Position numbers and translations under genes: made by a program. The notes beneath the pieces are model-generated. The model saw only the letters and a program-made list of their open reading frames with translations. It did not search any database and was not told the DNA's origin. A DNA stretch of 64,000 nucleotides, taken from the NCBI RefSeq assembly GCF_029080175.1, contig NZ_JARFJC010000022.1. One strand, 5' to 3'. This stretch comes from Luteipulveratus flavus. Lineage in GTDB: Bacteria > Actinomycetota > Actinomycetes > Actinomycetales > Dermatophilaceae. Below, one piece after another: positions 24,788-33,085 of the stretch (the stretch's first letter is position 1; each line of letters starts with the position of its first letter).

Positions 24788-25804
24788 ATGCGTACGCGCA
24801 CCCCCATCGCTCTGGCCGCTGCCGCCGCGAGCGCCCTCTCCCTCGCTGCTCCGGCGTACTCCGCGGGCAACGGCTCGAACCACGACTACACGCTCGCCGT
24901 CATCGGCGACGTGCCGTACGGCGCCGAGCAGATCCAGAAGTTCCCCGCCTGGATCGACGAGATCAACGCCGACCCCGACGTGCGCTTCGACGTCCACCTC
25001 GGCGACATCAAGAACGGCTCGACCCGCTGCGACACCGAGTACTTCCAGTGGGTGAAGGGCCAGTTCGACCGGTTCAGCGACCCGTTGGTCTACACGCCGG
25101 GCGACAACGAGTGGACCGACTGCCACCGTGCCAACAACGGCGCGTACAACCCGCTCGACCGGCTCCAGGCTGTCCGGGACACCTTCTTCACCCGTCCGAA
25201 CCTCACCAACGGACGTCCGCAGCACGTGAACACCCAGGCGAGCGAGGGCCTCCCGGAGAACGCGGCGTTCTCGCGCAACGGCGTGGAGTTCGCGGCCGTG
25301 CACGTGGTCGGCAGCAACAACGACCTCGCCCCGTGGACCGGCCTCGGCAAGACCACTGCCACCCCGGAGCAGACCACCGAGGAGGCGAACCGGATGGCCG
25401 CCTCCATCTCGTGGGTGCGCCAGGCGTTCGAGCGGGCCAAGGGCCAGCACGGCCGCGCCGTCGTCCTGATGATGCAGGCCGACATGTTCGACCCGACCTA
25501 CGACGTGCCGCGCGCCAACAACTCGGCGTTCGACCCGCTGGTGGCCGAGATCGCCTCGCAGACCAAGGCTTTCGGAAAGCCCGTCTACCTGCTCAACGGC
25601 GACAGCCACATCTACGACTCGGACAACCCGCTCGCGCCGGGCTCGAAGTGGCTGAGCTTCTACGGGCTCAAGGAGGGCGTGAACAACTTCCACCGCGTCA
25701 CCGTCGACGGCTCGGACAACAACAAGGACTGGCTCAAGCTGACCGTGACCGGCGCGTCGAACGCCACGCCGCTCACCTGGGAGCGCGTCCCGTACCAGCA
25801 CTGA
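24788..25804 (+). CDS. Secreted metallophosphoesterase-like protein
   Basis: A 338-aa protein with a signal peptide (MRTRTPIALAAAAASALSLA, cleavage near PAYSA). The mature part has the calcineurin-like metal motifs: LAVIGDVPYG, HLGDIKNGS, TPGDNEWTDC, MMQADMFDPT and NGDSHIYDS. These match the phosphodiesterase/phosphatase fold, but the spacing is unusual and the substrate is unknown. The ATG has AAAGGTCCC upstream. It stands alone on its strand after the tRNA region. A family A hairpin follows its stop. Confidence 0.86.
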   Translation: MRTRTPIALAAAAASALSLAAPAYSAGNGSNHDYTLAVIGDVPYGAEQIQKFPAWIDEINADPDVRFDVHLGDIKNGSTRCDTEYFQWVKGQFDRFSDPLVYTPGDNEWTDCHRANNGAYNPLDRLQAVRDTFFTRPNLTNGRPQHVNTQASEGLPENAAFSRNGVEFAAVHVVGSNNDLAPWTGLGKTTATPEQTTEEANRMAASISWVRQAFERAKGQHGRAVVLMMQADMFDPTYDVPRANNSAFDPLVAEIASQTKAFGKPVYLLNGDSHIYDSDNPLAPGSKWLSFYGLKEGVNNFHRVTVDGSDNNKDWLKLTVTGASNATPLTWERVPYQH

Positions 25805-25877
25805 ACGGTCGGCGTCCGCTCACCGCGTTGGGCGATCTCGCCCGCGCGGTCGACCCGCGGTCCCGCGTCGCACCCAC

Positions 25878-25933
25878 CGGCAAAAGGTAAGAAGGAGCAC
25901 ATGCATGCGTGTGCTCCTCGCCAAGTTCTGCCG
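25878..25933. repeat. Family A hairpin copy 2
   Basis: Outer CGGCAAAAG and TTCTGCCG pair partly. The inner stem GGAGCACA/TGTGCTCC brackets the loop TGCATGCG. It lies between the phosphoesterase gene and the PRC-barrel gene, on the same strand. Its stem differs from copy 1 but pairs internally. Confidence 0.75.
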
Positions 25934-25961
25934 TAGGTGGACGGTGATCGGGGATCCCTGG

Positions 25962-25986
25962 GTTAGACCGCCGTTACGGCGGGTAA
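25962..25986 (+). promoter_or_regulatory. Putative SigB/SigF-type promoter within a hairpin
   Basis: GTTA (25962-25965), 15-bp spacer, GGGTAA (25981-25986), upstream of the PRC-barrel gene. The same bases form a near-perfect inverted repeat: GGGTTA and CCGCC pair with GGCGG and TAACCC. A dyad operator is the alternative reading. Confidence 0.45.
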
Positions 25987-26037
25987 CCCCGGGGGCAAGC
26001 CCGCATGCGCGGGCAGCGACGTCGACCGAGGAGAGCG

Positions 26038-26367
26038 ATGCGTCCCACCGCTCCGCACGGAGTCGATCTCGTCGGCCGCTCGGTGCTCGACAGCGCCGGT
26101 CGGCGGATCGGAGCGGTCCAGGACATCCTCGTCGACGTGCAGTCGAACGCCGCCGAGTGGTTGGTCGTGGGTGAGCAGCCCACGCACATCGGGCACGCGG
26201 TCCCGATGGCGTGCGTCATCGTCCAGCGTCGGGGTGGTGGTGTCGTGGTGCCCTTCGACCGCGGGACGGTCGAGTCCTCCCCGGACGTCGAGCTGGACGA
26301 GGGCGTGACCGTCGACGAGGAGATGGCGCTGCTGCGGTTCTGGGACTTCGCGCGCGGTCGCCGCTGA
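26038..26367 (+). CDS. PRC-barrel domain protein
   Basis: A 109-aa soluble protein: VDLVGRSVLDSAGRRIGAVQDILVD is the start of a PRC-barrel fold, and the later PFDRGTVESSPDVELDEGVT matches the second half. PRC-barrel proteins bind RNA or other proteins, for example in stress or ribosome maturation contexts. The upstream in-frame ATG at 26005 lacks a ribosome-binding site; the ATG at 26038 has GAGGAGAG. Next to a stress-type SDR and sigma factor, a general stress role is plausible. Confidence 0.8.
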   Translation: MRPTAPHGVDLVGRSVLDSAGRRIGAVQDILVDVQSNAAEWLVVGEQPTHIGHAVPMACVIVQRRGGGVVVPFDRGTVESSPDVELDEGVTVDEEMALLRFWDFARGRR

Positions 26368-26371
26368 GGAC

Positions 26372-26397
26372 GTGTCACGACCACCGTCGACGGGTAA
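26372..26397 (+). promoter_or_regulatory. Putative SigB/SigF-type promoter upstream of SDR
   Basis: GTGT (26372-26375), 16-bp spacer, GGGTAA (26392-26397), 36 bp before the SDR start. The -35 match is weak, the -10 match good. Confidence 0.35.
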
Positions 26398-26433
26398 AGC
26401 GGAGTCACCGCGTAGTGAAACGGAGGCATCACC

Positions 26434-27306
26434 ATGTCCGAGCAGGACGAGCCCACGTCCGGATTCCCCGCCCAGCAGCAGACCCTGCCAGGTCGTACGG
26501 ACGCGATGGACCCGCCTCCGGACCACGGTGAGCACAGCTACCGGGGCTGCGGGCGCCTGGAGGGGATCCGCGCGCTGATCACCGGCGGTGACTCCGGGAT
26601 CGGCCGCGCGGTCGCGATCGCCTTCGCGCGTGAGGGAGCCGACGTCGCCCTGTCCTACCTCCCCGAGGAGCAGGGGGACGCCGAGGAGACGGCCAGCTGG
26701 GTCCGGGAGACCGGCCGGACGGCCGCCCTCTGCCCGGGTGACCTCACCGAGCAGCACACCTGCGAGGAGGTCGCCGGCAAGGCGGTGCAGGAGCTCGGCG
26801 GCCTGGACGTCCTGATCAACAACGCCGGCGTGCAGATGGCGCGCGACGACGGGCTGGAGGACATGAGCGTCGAGCGCATCGACCGGGTCCTGAAGACCAA
26901 CCTGTACGCCCTGCTCTGGCTGACCCAGGCGGTCCTCCCGCACCTGCACAAGGGCAGCAGCATCATCAACGTCAGCTCGATCCAGGCGTACCAGCCGTCG
27001 ACGTCGCTGCTGGACTACGCGGCGACCAAGGCCGGCATCAACAACCTGACCGTGAACCTGGCGGCCGAGCTCGGACCCAAGGGCATCCGCGTGAATGCGG
27101 TGGCGCCCGGCCCGATCTGGACGCCCCTGCAGCCGGCGACGCAGCGCCCGGAGAAGCTGGAGAGCTTCGGCACGGACACCCCGCTCGGTCGCGCCGGTCA
27201 GCCGGCCGAGGTGGCACCGGCCTTCGTCTACCTCGCCTCGCCGCGAGAGGCGGGCTACGTCTCCGGCACCGTGGTCGGTGTCACCGGGGGCAAGCCGGTC
27301 TTCTGA
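26434..27306 (+). CDS. SDR family oxidoreductase (general-stress type)
   Basis: A 290-aa classical-extended SDR. The N-terminal extension (SEQDEPTSGFPAQQQTLPG, about residues 2-20) and the YRGCGRLEGIRALITGGDSGIGRAV segment (about 36-60) match the YdaD/YghA group. The cofactor motif is TGGDSGIG, the active site is YAATKAG with Tyr and Lys, and the serine is in INVSSIQAYQPS. Bacillus YdaD is a SigB-dependent general stress protein, and here a GGGTAA-type promoter and a sigma factor gene are adjacent. The ATG has GGAGG at a proper distance. The substrate is unknown. Confidence 0.9.
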   Translation: MSEQDEPTSGFPAQQQTLPGRTDAMDPPPDHGEHSYRGCGRLEGIRALITGGDSGIGRAVAIAFAREGADVALSYLPEEQGDAEETASWVRETGRTAALCPGDLTEQHTCEEVAGKAVQELGGLDVLINNAGVQMARDDGLEDMSVERIDRVLKTNLYALLWLTQAVLPHLHKGSSIINVSSIQAYQPSTSLLDYAATKAGINNLTVNLAAELGPKGIRVNAVAPGPIWTPLQPATQRPEKLESFGTDTPLGRAGQPAEVAPAFVYLASPREAGYVSGTVVGVTGGKPVF

Positions 27307-27372
27307 CGTACGCCGGCCGGACGGCTCGGCCGGCCCGCGTCGACGGCCACGCGGGCGGGCAGGCCGAGCGCG

Positions 27373-28149
27373 TCAGCCGACCTGACGCCGCAGCCGGTCG
27401 AGGATGCCGCGCAGCAGGCGGGACACCTGCATCTGGCTGACACCGATGTGCGTGCCGATCTGCCGCTGGGTGAGGTTGTCGACGTACCTCATCCGCACGA
27501 TGAGGCGCTCCCGCGGGGTGAGCCGGTGCAGGACCGGCTGCAGCGACACCATCGCGTCGACGCCGATGTACGCGTCGTGGGGGTCGGCGACCGAGTCGCC
27601 CAGGGTCAGCTCGTTGACGCCGATCATCGGTGCGTCCAGGGAAGCGGACCGGTACTGGTCCTGCAGCAGCTCGGCGTGCTCCACCACCCCGAGCTCGAGC
27701 CCGAGGTGCTCGGCGAGCTCCTGCGGCGTGGGCAGACGCTGCAGGAACTGCGTCAGCTGATCGCCCGCCTGGCGTACGTCGTGGTGCGCCTCTTGCAGGG
27801 AGCGCGGCGGCCGGACGGCCCAGCCGTGGTCGCGGAAGTGCCGCTTGATCTCGCCGGTCATCGTGGGGACGGCGAACGCGATGAAGCCGTGGCCGACGCC
27901 CGGCTTGTACCGCCGGGCGGCCTGCACCAGGCCGACCATGGCGACCTGCTCCAGATCGTCCGGGTCGACACCCCGCTCGGTGAACCGACGGGCGACGCTG
28001 CGGGCCAGCCCCCGGTGCCGCAGGACCACCTCGTCGCGCAGCGCGGCCGCTGCGGCGGGATCGGTCTCGGCCGCCGCCTGCTCGAGGAGCTCCTCGGCGG
28101 TGCTGTCGTCATCGGGGGCAGGCGGAGGCGTGGGCAGGGGCAGGCTCAT
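27373..28149 (-). CDS. RNA polymerase sigma factor, SigB/SigF/SigG subfamily
   Basis: A 258-aa sigma-70 family factor without region 1. Region 2 contains LARSVARRFTERGVDPDDLEQVAMVGLVQAARRYKPG (about residues 47-82), region 3 contains AVRPPRSLQEAHHDV, and region 4 ends with LTPRERLIVRMRYVDNLTQRQIGTHIGVSQMQVSRLL. This is the Gram-positive stress/sporulation sigma group. No anti-sigma or antagonist gene lies next to it, which is unusual for the subfamily. The ATG at 28149 follows a GAGAG sequence; longer frames enter the next gene and are rejected. It is a candidate to read the GGGTA promoters nearby. Confidence 0.93.
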   Translation of the reverse strand: MSLPLPTPPPAPDDDSTAEELLEQAAAETDPAAAAALRDEVVLRHRGLARSVARRFTERGVDPDDLEQVAMVGLVQAARRYKPGVGHGFIAFAVPTMTGEIKRHFRDHGWAVRPPRSLQEAHHDVRQAGDQLTQFLQRLPTPQELAEHLGLELGVVEHAELLQDQYRSASLDAPMIGVNELTLGDSVADPHDAYIGVDAMVSLQPVLHRLTPRERLIVRMRYVDNLTQRQIGTHIGVSQMQVSRLLRGILDRLRRQVG

Positions 28150-28322
28150 CGTGGCTCTCAGACGGTCAAGGACTGTCCAGCCACTTTGCTTGAGCTGGGG
28201 CGCTGGCCTTAGCAGAGCACATCTATGTGCCTTGCTCAAGGCGTTCACACCATATGCGTCCGGTCCGACCGACGACGACCGGGCGGGACCGGAGCGAACG
28301 GCAGCACCGCCGTTCCGGCTTC

Positions 28323-29216
28323 TCAGCGGAGGCGAACCGCGATTTGCGGATCGGGCGTTCCGGCGTGATCCGCGTGCATGATCGCGGCGAGCGCCTCGAT
28401 GCCGTCGGCGAGGCGCGGACCGGGACGGGCGAAGGAGGCGTTCGCGTCCACCGCCCACACCGGCACCCCGGCCGGCAGCGCCGCGTGCGCGAGCAGCTCG
28501 CGGGTGAGCTCGGCGGACCGGGCCAGGTCGAACCCGCACGGAGCGCTGACCACGACGTCGGGTGCGCACGCCCGGACCGCGTCCCAGGTGGTGCGCGTCG
28601 ACGGGGCGCCGACCTCGCCGAGCACGCTCACGCCGCCGGCGGTCTCGACCATCTCGGGCACCCAGTGTCCGGGTGCGAACGGCGGGTCCGTCCACTCCAG
28701 GACCAGGCACCGCACGGGCGACGCACCGGCCACGGACCGGCGTACGGCGGCGGTCCGCTCCCGCAGGTCCGCGGCCAGCCGCCTCGCCTCGGCGAGCCGG
28801 CCGGTGGCGCGGCCGATCTGCTCGACCGAGGCCCAGACCGCCTCCAGGGTGGACGGGTCGGTCGTGACGACGTCGGCGGTGCAGCCGAGGAAGTCCAGCG
28901 CGTCGTGGACCTCGCTCACGTCCACCGCGCAGACGGCGCAGAGATCCTGGGTCACGACGACATCGGCGTCGAGCCCGAGCAGCGCCTGGCGGTCCAGCCG
29001 GTAGATGTCCTCGCCGGCCCGCATCCGCTCGGCGACGGCGGCGTCGATCTGGGCGGGGGTGAGCCCGTCCGGCAGGGCCGAGGTGGACACGACGCGGGCC
29101 GTCGTGCGGGCGGTCTGCGGGAAGTCGCACTCGAACGTCACGCCGACGACGTCGTCACCGGCGCCGATCGCGTGCAGGATCTCGGTGGCGGAGGGCAGCA
29201 GCGAGACGACGCGCAC
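28323..29216 (-). CDS. Cobalamin-binding (BtuF-like) periplasmic-binding-fold protein
   Basis: A 297-aa helical-backbone metal-receptor fold protein: VSLLPSATEILHAIGAGDDVVGVTFECD at the start, ALLGLDADVVVTQDLCAVCAV in the middle, and VRCLVLEWTDPPFAPGHWVPEMV. The family binds cobalamin or similar metal chelates. No signal peptide or lipobox is visible, so it is either cytoplasmic or misassigned as a transporter part; no ABC permease or ATPase is next to it. The GTG at 29216 lies 3 nt after the LytR_C gene stop, so it is part of a three-gene minus-strand operon. Confidence 0.85.
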   Translation of the reverse strand: MRVVSLLPSATEILHAIGAGDDVVGVTFECDFPQTARTTARVVSTSALPDGLTPAQIDAAVAERMRAGEDIYRLDRQALLGLDADVVVTQDLCAVCAVDVSEVHDALDFLGCTADVVTTDPSTLEAVWASVEQIGRATGRLAEARRLAADLRERTAAVRRSVAGASPVRCLVLEWTDPPFAPGHWVPEMVETAGGVSVLGEVGAPSTRTTWDAVRACAPDVVVSAPCGFDLARSAELTRELLAHAALPAGVPVWAVDANASFARPGPRLADGIEALAAIMHADHAGTPDPQIAVRLR

Positions 29217-29219
29217 GGC

Positions 29220-29765
29220 TCAGCAGGCCGCCGTCGTCGGTGCGGGCTTCGGGGGAGCGGTCGGGATCGAGGGGAAGGCCGAGCCGACGACCACGTCGAC
29301 GCTGGTGTCGGTCCGCCCGTCCTGCACCAGCTGGGCGCCGGGGGCGAGCGTGTGGATGAACCGGCTCGCGGCACCCTCGCCCGAGGCCCCGAACCGGATC
29401 TCGCCGACGCCGGCGATGCGCTTCTTGTACGGGTCGTTGCCGACGACGCCCACGTCGAAGCCTCGCGACTTCATCGCCAGCGCCACGTCGTTCGCCCGGC
29501 CCTGCTGGCCGCCGGCGTTGTAGATGTTGAGCCGGAAGGCGGACTGCGGGTCGACGGTCGGAGTGGCCGTCACCGTGCAGGTGGGCGTCGCCGCCTGCTG
29601 CCCGGGGAGCTTGTTCTGGACGTACAGCACCGAGTACACGAACGTCGCCACGACCAGGATCCCGACCAGGCTGATGACGGCGACCGCCCGACGGTGCCGG
29701 CGACGGCGCGCACGGGCGAGACCCGTCTCGTACGGGCGTCGGTGGTGCGGGGCGGGCTGGCTCAC
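29220..29765 (-). CDS. LytR_C domain membrane protein
   Basis: A 181-aa protein with a short basic cytoplasmic N-terminus, one membrane helix (about residues 29-49, AVAVISLVGILVVATFVYSV) and an extracellular LytR C-terminal domain (SAFRLNIYNAGGQQGRANDVALAMKSRGF, then a VDVVVGSAF block). LytR_C domains occur in or beside cell-wall polymer ligases, and stand-alone copies have no known activity. The GTG at 29765 overlaps the previous gene's stop (GTGA). A second LytR_C lipoprotein with two such domains lies at 31788-32594. Confidence 0.85.
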   Translation of the reverse strand: MSQPAPHHRRPYETGLARARRRRHRRAVAVISLVGILVVATFVYSVLYVQNKLPGQQAATPTCTVTATPTVDPQSAFRLNIYNAGGQQGRANDVALAMKSRGFDVGVVGNDPYKKRIAGVGEIRFGASGEGAASRFIHTLAPGAQLVQDGRTDTSVDVVVGSAFPSIPTAPPKPAPTTAAC

Positions 29766-30055
29766 AGGTCGAGCACCCGCGCGTGCAGGACGGGACGCTG
29801 CTGCAGCGCGGCGCGCAGGGCGCGGTGCAGGCCGTCCTCGAGGTAGAGGTCGCCGCGCCACTGCACGACGTGGGCGAACAGGTCGCCGTAGAAGGTGGAG
29901 TCCTCGGACAGCACGATCTCCAGGTCGAGGTGCCGCTTGGTGGTGATGAGCTCGTCCAGCCGGACCATCCGCGGCGCGACGGGGCTCCAGTCGCGCGGGG
30001 TCTCCAAGCCGTGGTGCGGATAGGGTCGTCCCTCGCCCACTGCCTTGAAGATCAC
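29762..30055 (-). CDS. Conserved actinobacterial protein, 97 aa (VapB-like label)
   Basis: I recognise this as a conserved actinobacterial small protein, often given a toxin-antitoxin or VapB-like label, with no proven function. The conserved part is MVRLDELITTKRHLDLEIVLS, then EDSTFYGDLFAHVVQWRGDLYLEDGLHRALRAALQQR-type sequence, which spans residues 30-88. The GTG at 30055 follows TACACT by exactly 7 nt. It is first in a three-gene operon with a LytR_C protein and a BtuF-like protein. Convergent or divergent neighbours give no toxin candidate, so I would not call it an antitoxin. Confidence 0.75.
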   Translation of the reverse strand: MIFKAVGEGRPYPHHGLETPRDWSPVAPRMVRLDELITTKRHLDLEIVLSEDSTFYGDLFAHVVQWRGDLYLEDGLHRALRAALQQRPVLHARVLDL

Positions 30056-30062
30056 GCACCGC

Positions 30063-30068
30063 AGTGTA
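30063..30068 (-). promoter_or_regulatory. Candidate -10 box, leaderless start of 97-aa gene
   Basis: TACACT on the minus strand, 7 nt before the GTG at 30055. No ribosome-binding site intervenes. Confidence 0.5.
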
Positions 30069-30154
30069 AGTGGGTGGCCTGTACCCGCGGCGGAGCGCCC
30101 CGACCGCCCTCGTGTCGCTGCGCCGGACGACCCGTCCGAGCGCCTCTCGCGGGC

Positions 30155-30160
30155 TAGTGT
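30155..30160 (+). promoter_or_regulatory. Candidate -10 box for DUF853 gene
   Basis: TAGTGT, 7 nt before the GTG at 30168, with no ribosome-binding site between. This favours 30168 over upstream in-frame starts. Confidence 0.5.
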
Positions 30161-30167
30161 CGGGCGC

Positions 30168-31739
30168 GTGACTGACTCGAGCATCGTCGACACGATCAGG
30201 TCCGGATACACCTTCGAGGGTGGGGCGCTCGACCTCGGTGCGGCCGTCGTCGACGGCACGGCGCACGCCGACGTCCCCGTCCGCCTCCCGCTGGCCATGA
30301 TGAACCGGCACGGGCTGGTCGCCGGCGCCACCGGCACCGGCAAGACCAAGACGTTGCAGCTGATGGCCGAGCAGCTCGCCGGCCAGGGCGTGCCCGTCTT
30401 CCTCGCCGACATCAAGGGCGACCTGTCCGGCATGGCCTCACCCGGCGAGTCCAACGACAAGATCGCCGCGCGGGCCGGCGAGGTCGGTCAGCAGTGGGCG
30501 GCGACCGGCTACACCACCGAGTTCCTGTCGCTGGGCGGCCTGGGCAAGGGCGTCCCGATCCGGGCGACGGTGACCTCGTTCGGCCCGACGCTGCTGTCGA
30601 AGGTGCTGGGGCTGAACGACACCCAGGAGTCCAGCCTGGGTCTGGTCTTCCACTACGCCGACCAGCAGGGCCTGGCGCTGCTGGACCTCAAGGACCTGCG
30701 GGCGGTCATCCAGCACCTCACGTCGGACGAGGGCAAGGCGGACCTGAAGACGCTCGGCGGTCTCTCCTCCGCGACGGCCGGCGTGATCCTGCGCAACCTC
30801 ATCTCCTTCAGCGACCAGGGCGCCGACGTGTTCTTCGGGGAGCCGGAGTTCGACACCGCCGACCTGCTGCGCGTCGGCCAGGACGGCACGGGCATCGTGA
30901 CGTGCCTGGAGCTGCCGGCCGTCCAGGACCGCCCGGCGCTCTTCTCGACGTTCCTGATGTGGCTGCTGGCCGACCTCTTCCACGACCTGCCCGAGGTGGG
31001 CGACGCCGAGAAGCCCAAGCTGGTGTTCTTCTTCGACGAGGCGCACCTGCTGTTCGACGACGCCTCGAAAGCCTTCCTGGACTCCATCGAGCAGACCGTC
31101 CGGCTCATCCGGTCCAAGGGCGTCGGCGTGTTCTTCGTGACCCAGACGCCGAAGGACGTGCCCTCCGGCGTGCTCGCCCAGCTCGGCAACCGCGTCCAGC
31201 ACGCCCTGCGCGCCTTCACCCCCGAGGACGCCAAGGCGCTCAAGGCGACCGTGCAGACGTTCCCCCACAGCGGGTACGACCTGGAGGAGCTGCTGACCCA
31301 GATCGGCACCGGAGAGGCGGTCGTCACCGTCCTGTCCGAGAAGGGCGCGCCGACGCCCGTCGCGTGGACCCGGATGCGGGCGCCGCAGTCGCTGATGGCC
31401 CCTTCGCCCGAGGCGACCGTCGACGGCGTCGTCAACGCCTCGCCGCTGAAGCAGAAGTACGCCGAGGCGCTGGACCGGGAGTCGGCGTACGAGAAGCTCA
31501 GCGCCCGGCTGCAGAACGCCCCGGCCGCGGACGGCCAGGCGCCGGCTCCCGCGGGCACGCCCTCCCCGCCGCCGGCGCAGGGCGCACCGAAGCCGCCGAA
31601 GCAGGCCAAGGAGCAGCCGGGCATGGTCGAGCAGGTGGTGAAGTCGAGCGCGTTCAAGTCGGCGCTGCGCTCGGCCGGCACCGTCATCGGCCGGGAGATC
31701 ACCCGCAGCCTGTTCGGGACGGCGCGCCGCCGCCGCTGA
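30168..31739 (+). CDS. DUF853/HerA-like ATPase
   Basis: A 523-aa P-loop ATPase of the DUF853 (HerA-like) family. Walker A is GATGTGKTKTLQ at about residues 53-64. VFLADIKGDLSGMA follows, and the Walker B is LVFFFDEAHLLFDD. Family members resemble the HerA/FtsK translocases, but the physiological role in bacteria is unsettled. The last 90 residues form a Pro/Ala-rich linker and a basic tail (SLFGTARRRR). The GTG at 30168 follows a TAGTGT box by 7 nt. It is divergent from the 97-aa/LytR_C operon and convergent with the second LytR_C gene. Confidence 0.9.
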   Translation: MTDSSIVDTIRSGYTFEGGALDLGAAVVDGTAHADVPVRLPLAMMNRHGLVAGATGTGKTKTLQLMAEQLAGQGVPVFLADIKGDLSGMASPGESNDKIAARAGEVGQQWAATGYTTEFLSLGGLGKGVPIRATVTSFGPTLLSKVLGLNDTQESSLGLVFHYADQQGLALLDLKDLRAVIQHLTSDEGKADLKTLGGLSSATAGVILRNLISFSDQGADVFFGEPEFDTADLLRVGQDGTGIVTCLELPAVQDRPALFSTFLMWLLADLFHDLPEVGDAEKPKLVFFFDEAHLLFDDASKAFLDSIEQTVRLIRSKGVGVFFVTQTPKDVPSGVLAQLGNRVQHALRAFTPEDAKALKATVQTFPHSGYDLEELLTQIGTGEAVVTVLSEKGAPTPVAWTRMRAPQSLMAPSPEATVDGVVNASPLKQKYAEALDRESAYEKLSARLQNAPAADGQAPAPAGTPSPPPAQGAPKPPKQAKEQPGMVEQVVKSSAFKSALRSAGTVIGREITRSLFGTARRRR

Positions 31740-31787
31740 CGACGACTCCGCGCACGAGCGGGCACGGAAGGTGAGGGCGATCGTCGG

Positions 31788-32594
31788 TCAGCAGCCGGGG
31801 GGACGGGGCACGGTCGGTGTCGGTGCGGGCGTGGCCTGCGCCGTGGGCACCAGCGCGGTGTAGTGGTTGCCGATGACGACGTCCACGGTGTTGTCCTGGC
31901 GACCGTCCTGCTGCAGCTTCGCGCCCTTGAGCTGCAGGGCGACCCGTCGCGCGGCCGGCTCGCCGCGCTCGCCGGAGATGATGTACGCCACGTCGTTCGG
32001 CAGGAACCGGCGGCGCGGGTCGTTGTCGTTGGACAGGATCTGGAAGCCGCGCGCTCGCATGGCCGCGGCGACCTGACCGGACAGCCCGGCGCGGTAGGTC
32101 GTGTTGTACACGTTGATCTGGACGTCCTTGGCCGGCGTCGGCGGCAGCGGCACCAGGCCGAACGCGTCCCCGATGACGAGGTCGACCGTCGGGTTGCTGC
32201 GGTCGTCCTCGGTGAGGACCGGGTTCTTGACCTGCGTCGCGAGCGTGAGCGCGATCTGCAGGCCGCCCTTGCCGTACCGGATCTCCGCGGCCTTGGGGAC
32301 CGGCCGATCGTCCATCAGGCTCTGCGACTTTGTTTCCAGCACGTGGAAGCCGCGCCAGCCCAGCTGCTTGGACGCGCGCCCCGCGGCGCCGTTCTGGTTG
32401 CCCGCGTTGACGATGTTGAGGTAGATCGTCGACGGCGCGATCTTCACCGTCGGCTTCGGGACGGTGGTCGGGCAGCTGGGGGTCGCCTTGGGCTCCTCCC
32501 CGCGAGCGCCGCCGCCGCAGCCGGCGACAGCCATGCTCATGACGACGGCAGCACCGGCGAGCGCTACTGCGCCTCGTCGTGTCTCCCCACGCAT
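31788..32594 (-). CDS. Lipoprotein with two LytR_C domains
   Basis: A 268-aa lipoprotein. The signal peptide ends in the lipobox MAVAGC (Cys about residue 26). Two LytR_C domains follow: STIYLNIVNAGNQNGAAGRA with VDLVIGDAF (about 55-145), and VQINVYNTTYRAGLSGQVAAAMRARGF with VDVVIGNHY (about 155-240). A Pro/Thr-rich tail ends in PPGC. Stand-alone LytR_C proteins may contact the cell-wall ligase LCP proteins, but this is inference. The ATG at 32594 puts the signal peptide at the N-terminus; the longer frame to 32672 is rejected. The upstream 277 bp to the tRNA hold no gene I can support. Confidence 0.87.
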   Translation of the reverse strand: MRGETRRGAVALAGAAVVMSMAVAGCGGGARGEEPKATPSCPTTVPKPTVKIAPSTIYLNIVNAGNQNGAAGRASKQLGWRGFHVLETKSQSLMDDRPVPKAAEIRYGKGGLQIALTLATQVKNPVLTEDDRSNPTVDLVIGDAFGLVPLPPTPAKDVQINVYNTTYRAGLSGQVAAAMRARGFQILSNDNDPRRRFLPNDVAYIISGERGEPAARRVALQLKGAKLQQDGRQDNTVDVVIGNHYTALVPTAQATPAPTPTVPRPPGC

Positions 32595-32871
32595 CCCTAC
32601 CCCATACCTCGCGTCCTGACGGGTCTTCAGTGTGACGGCTCCACCGTCGCCTGCCGACAGGCGGGCTGTCACGATTCCATGACGTCTCGCCGCAGCTCCG
32701 CGTTGTCGTGGTATTGCGACCTGTTCCTACTCTGACGCGGATCGGGTTCGGGTGGGTCGGCACGTCCCACATTACGGACCGCCCGGCTCGGCGGCTCGGT
32801 CCGGGCTCGCGGTGACGGCTCCCGGAGGAGCCGATTTCGGGGTGACCGGTCGGACCTGTACTGTGCTCCGC

Positions 32872-32961
32872 GGAGGATTCGCATAGTGGCCTAGTGCGCA
32901 CGATTGGAAATCGTGTTGGGGATGAAACCCCTCGCGGGTTCAAATCCCGCATCCTCCGCCA
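32872..32961 (+). tRNA. tRNA-Ser (GGA)
   Basis: Starts GGAGGATTCGCATAGTGG, with the long variable arm GTTGGGGATGAAACCCCTC and T-arm GCGGGTTCAAATCCCGC. The anticodon loop TTGGAAA contains GGA. The acceptor stem GGAGGAT/ATCCTCC pairs, and CCA is encoded at 32959-32961. A TACTGT box lies about 9 nt upstream. It reads UCC/UCU codons. Confidence 0.96.
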
Positions 32962-32964
32962 CGT

Positions 32965-32998
32965 CGAAGGGACCGGTCGGTGCGACCGGTCCCTTTCG
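32965..32998. terminator. Terminator after tRNA-Ser(GGA)
   Basis: AAGGGACCGGTCG (32967-32979) pairs perfectly with CGACCGGTCCCTT (32983-32995) across a GTG loop, followed by TCG. It starts four bases after the tRNA CCA. Confidence 0.85.
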
Positions 32999-33085
32999 CG
33001 TTGCCCGGAAGGTCGCGTGGCCCTCCGGCGGGCCGGTCGACCGGATTCGCGAGTGCAGGCAGCGCTGGCCTAGAGTGTGGCCTCG

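Noticed and set aside
28150..29130. N-terminal extension of the sigma factor
   Set aside because: It lies antisense to nothing coding at first and then overlaps the BtuF-like gene in another frame with no sigma similarity; ATG 28149 begins the sigma domain.
29762..30055. Toxin-antitoxin module
   Set aside because: Only the VapB-like label supports it; no toxin gene is adjacent and the gene is in an operon with LytR_C and BtuF-like genes.
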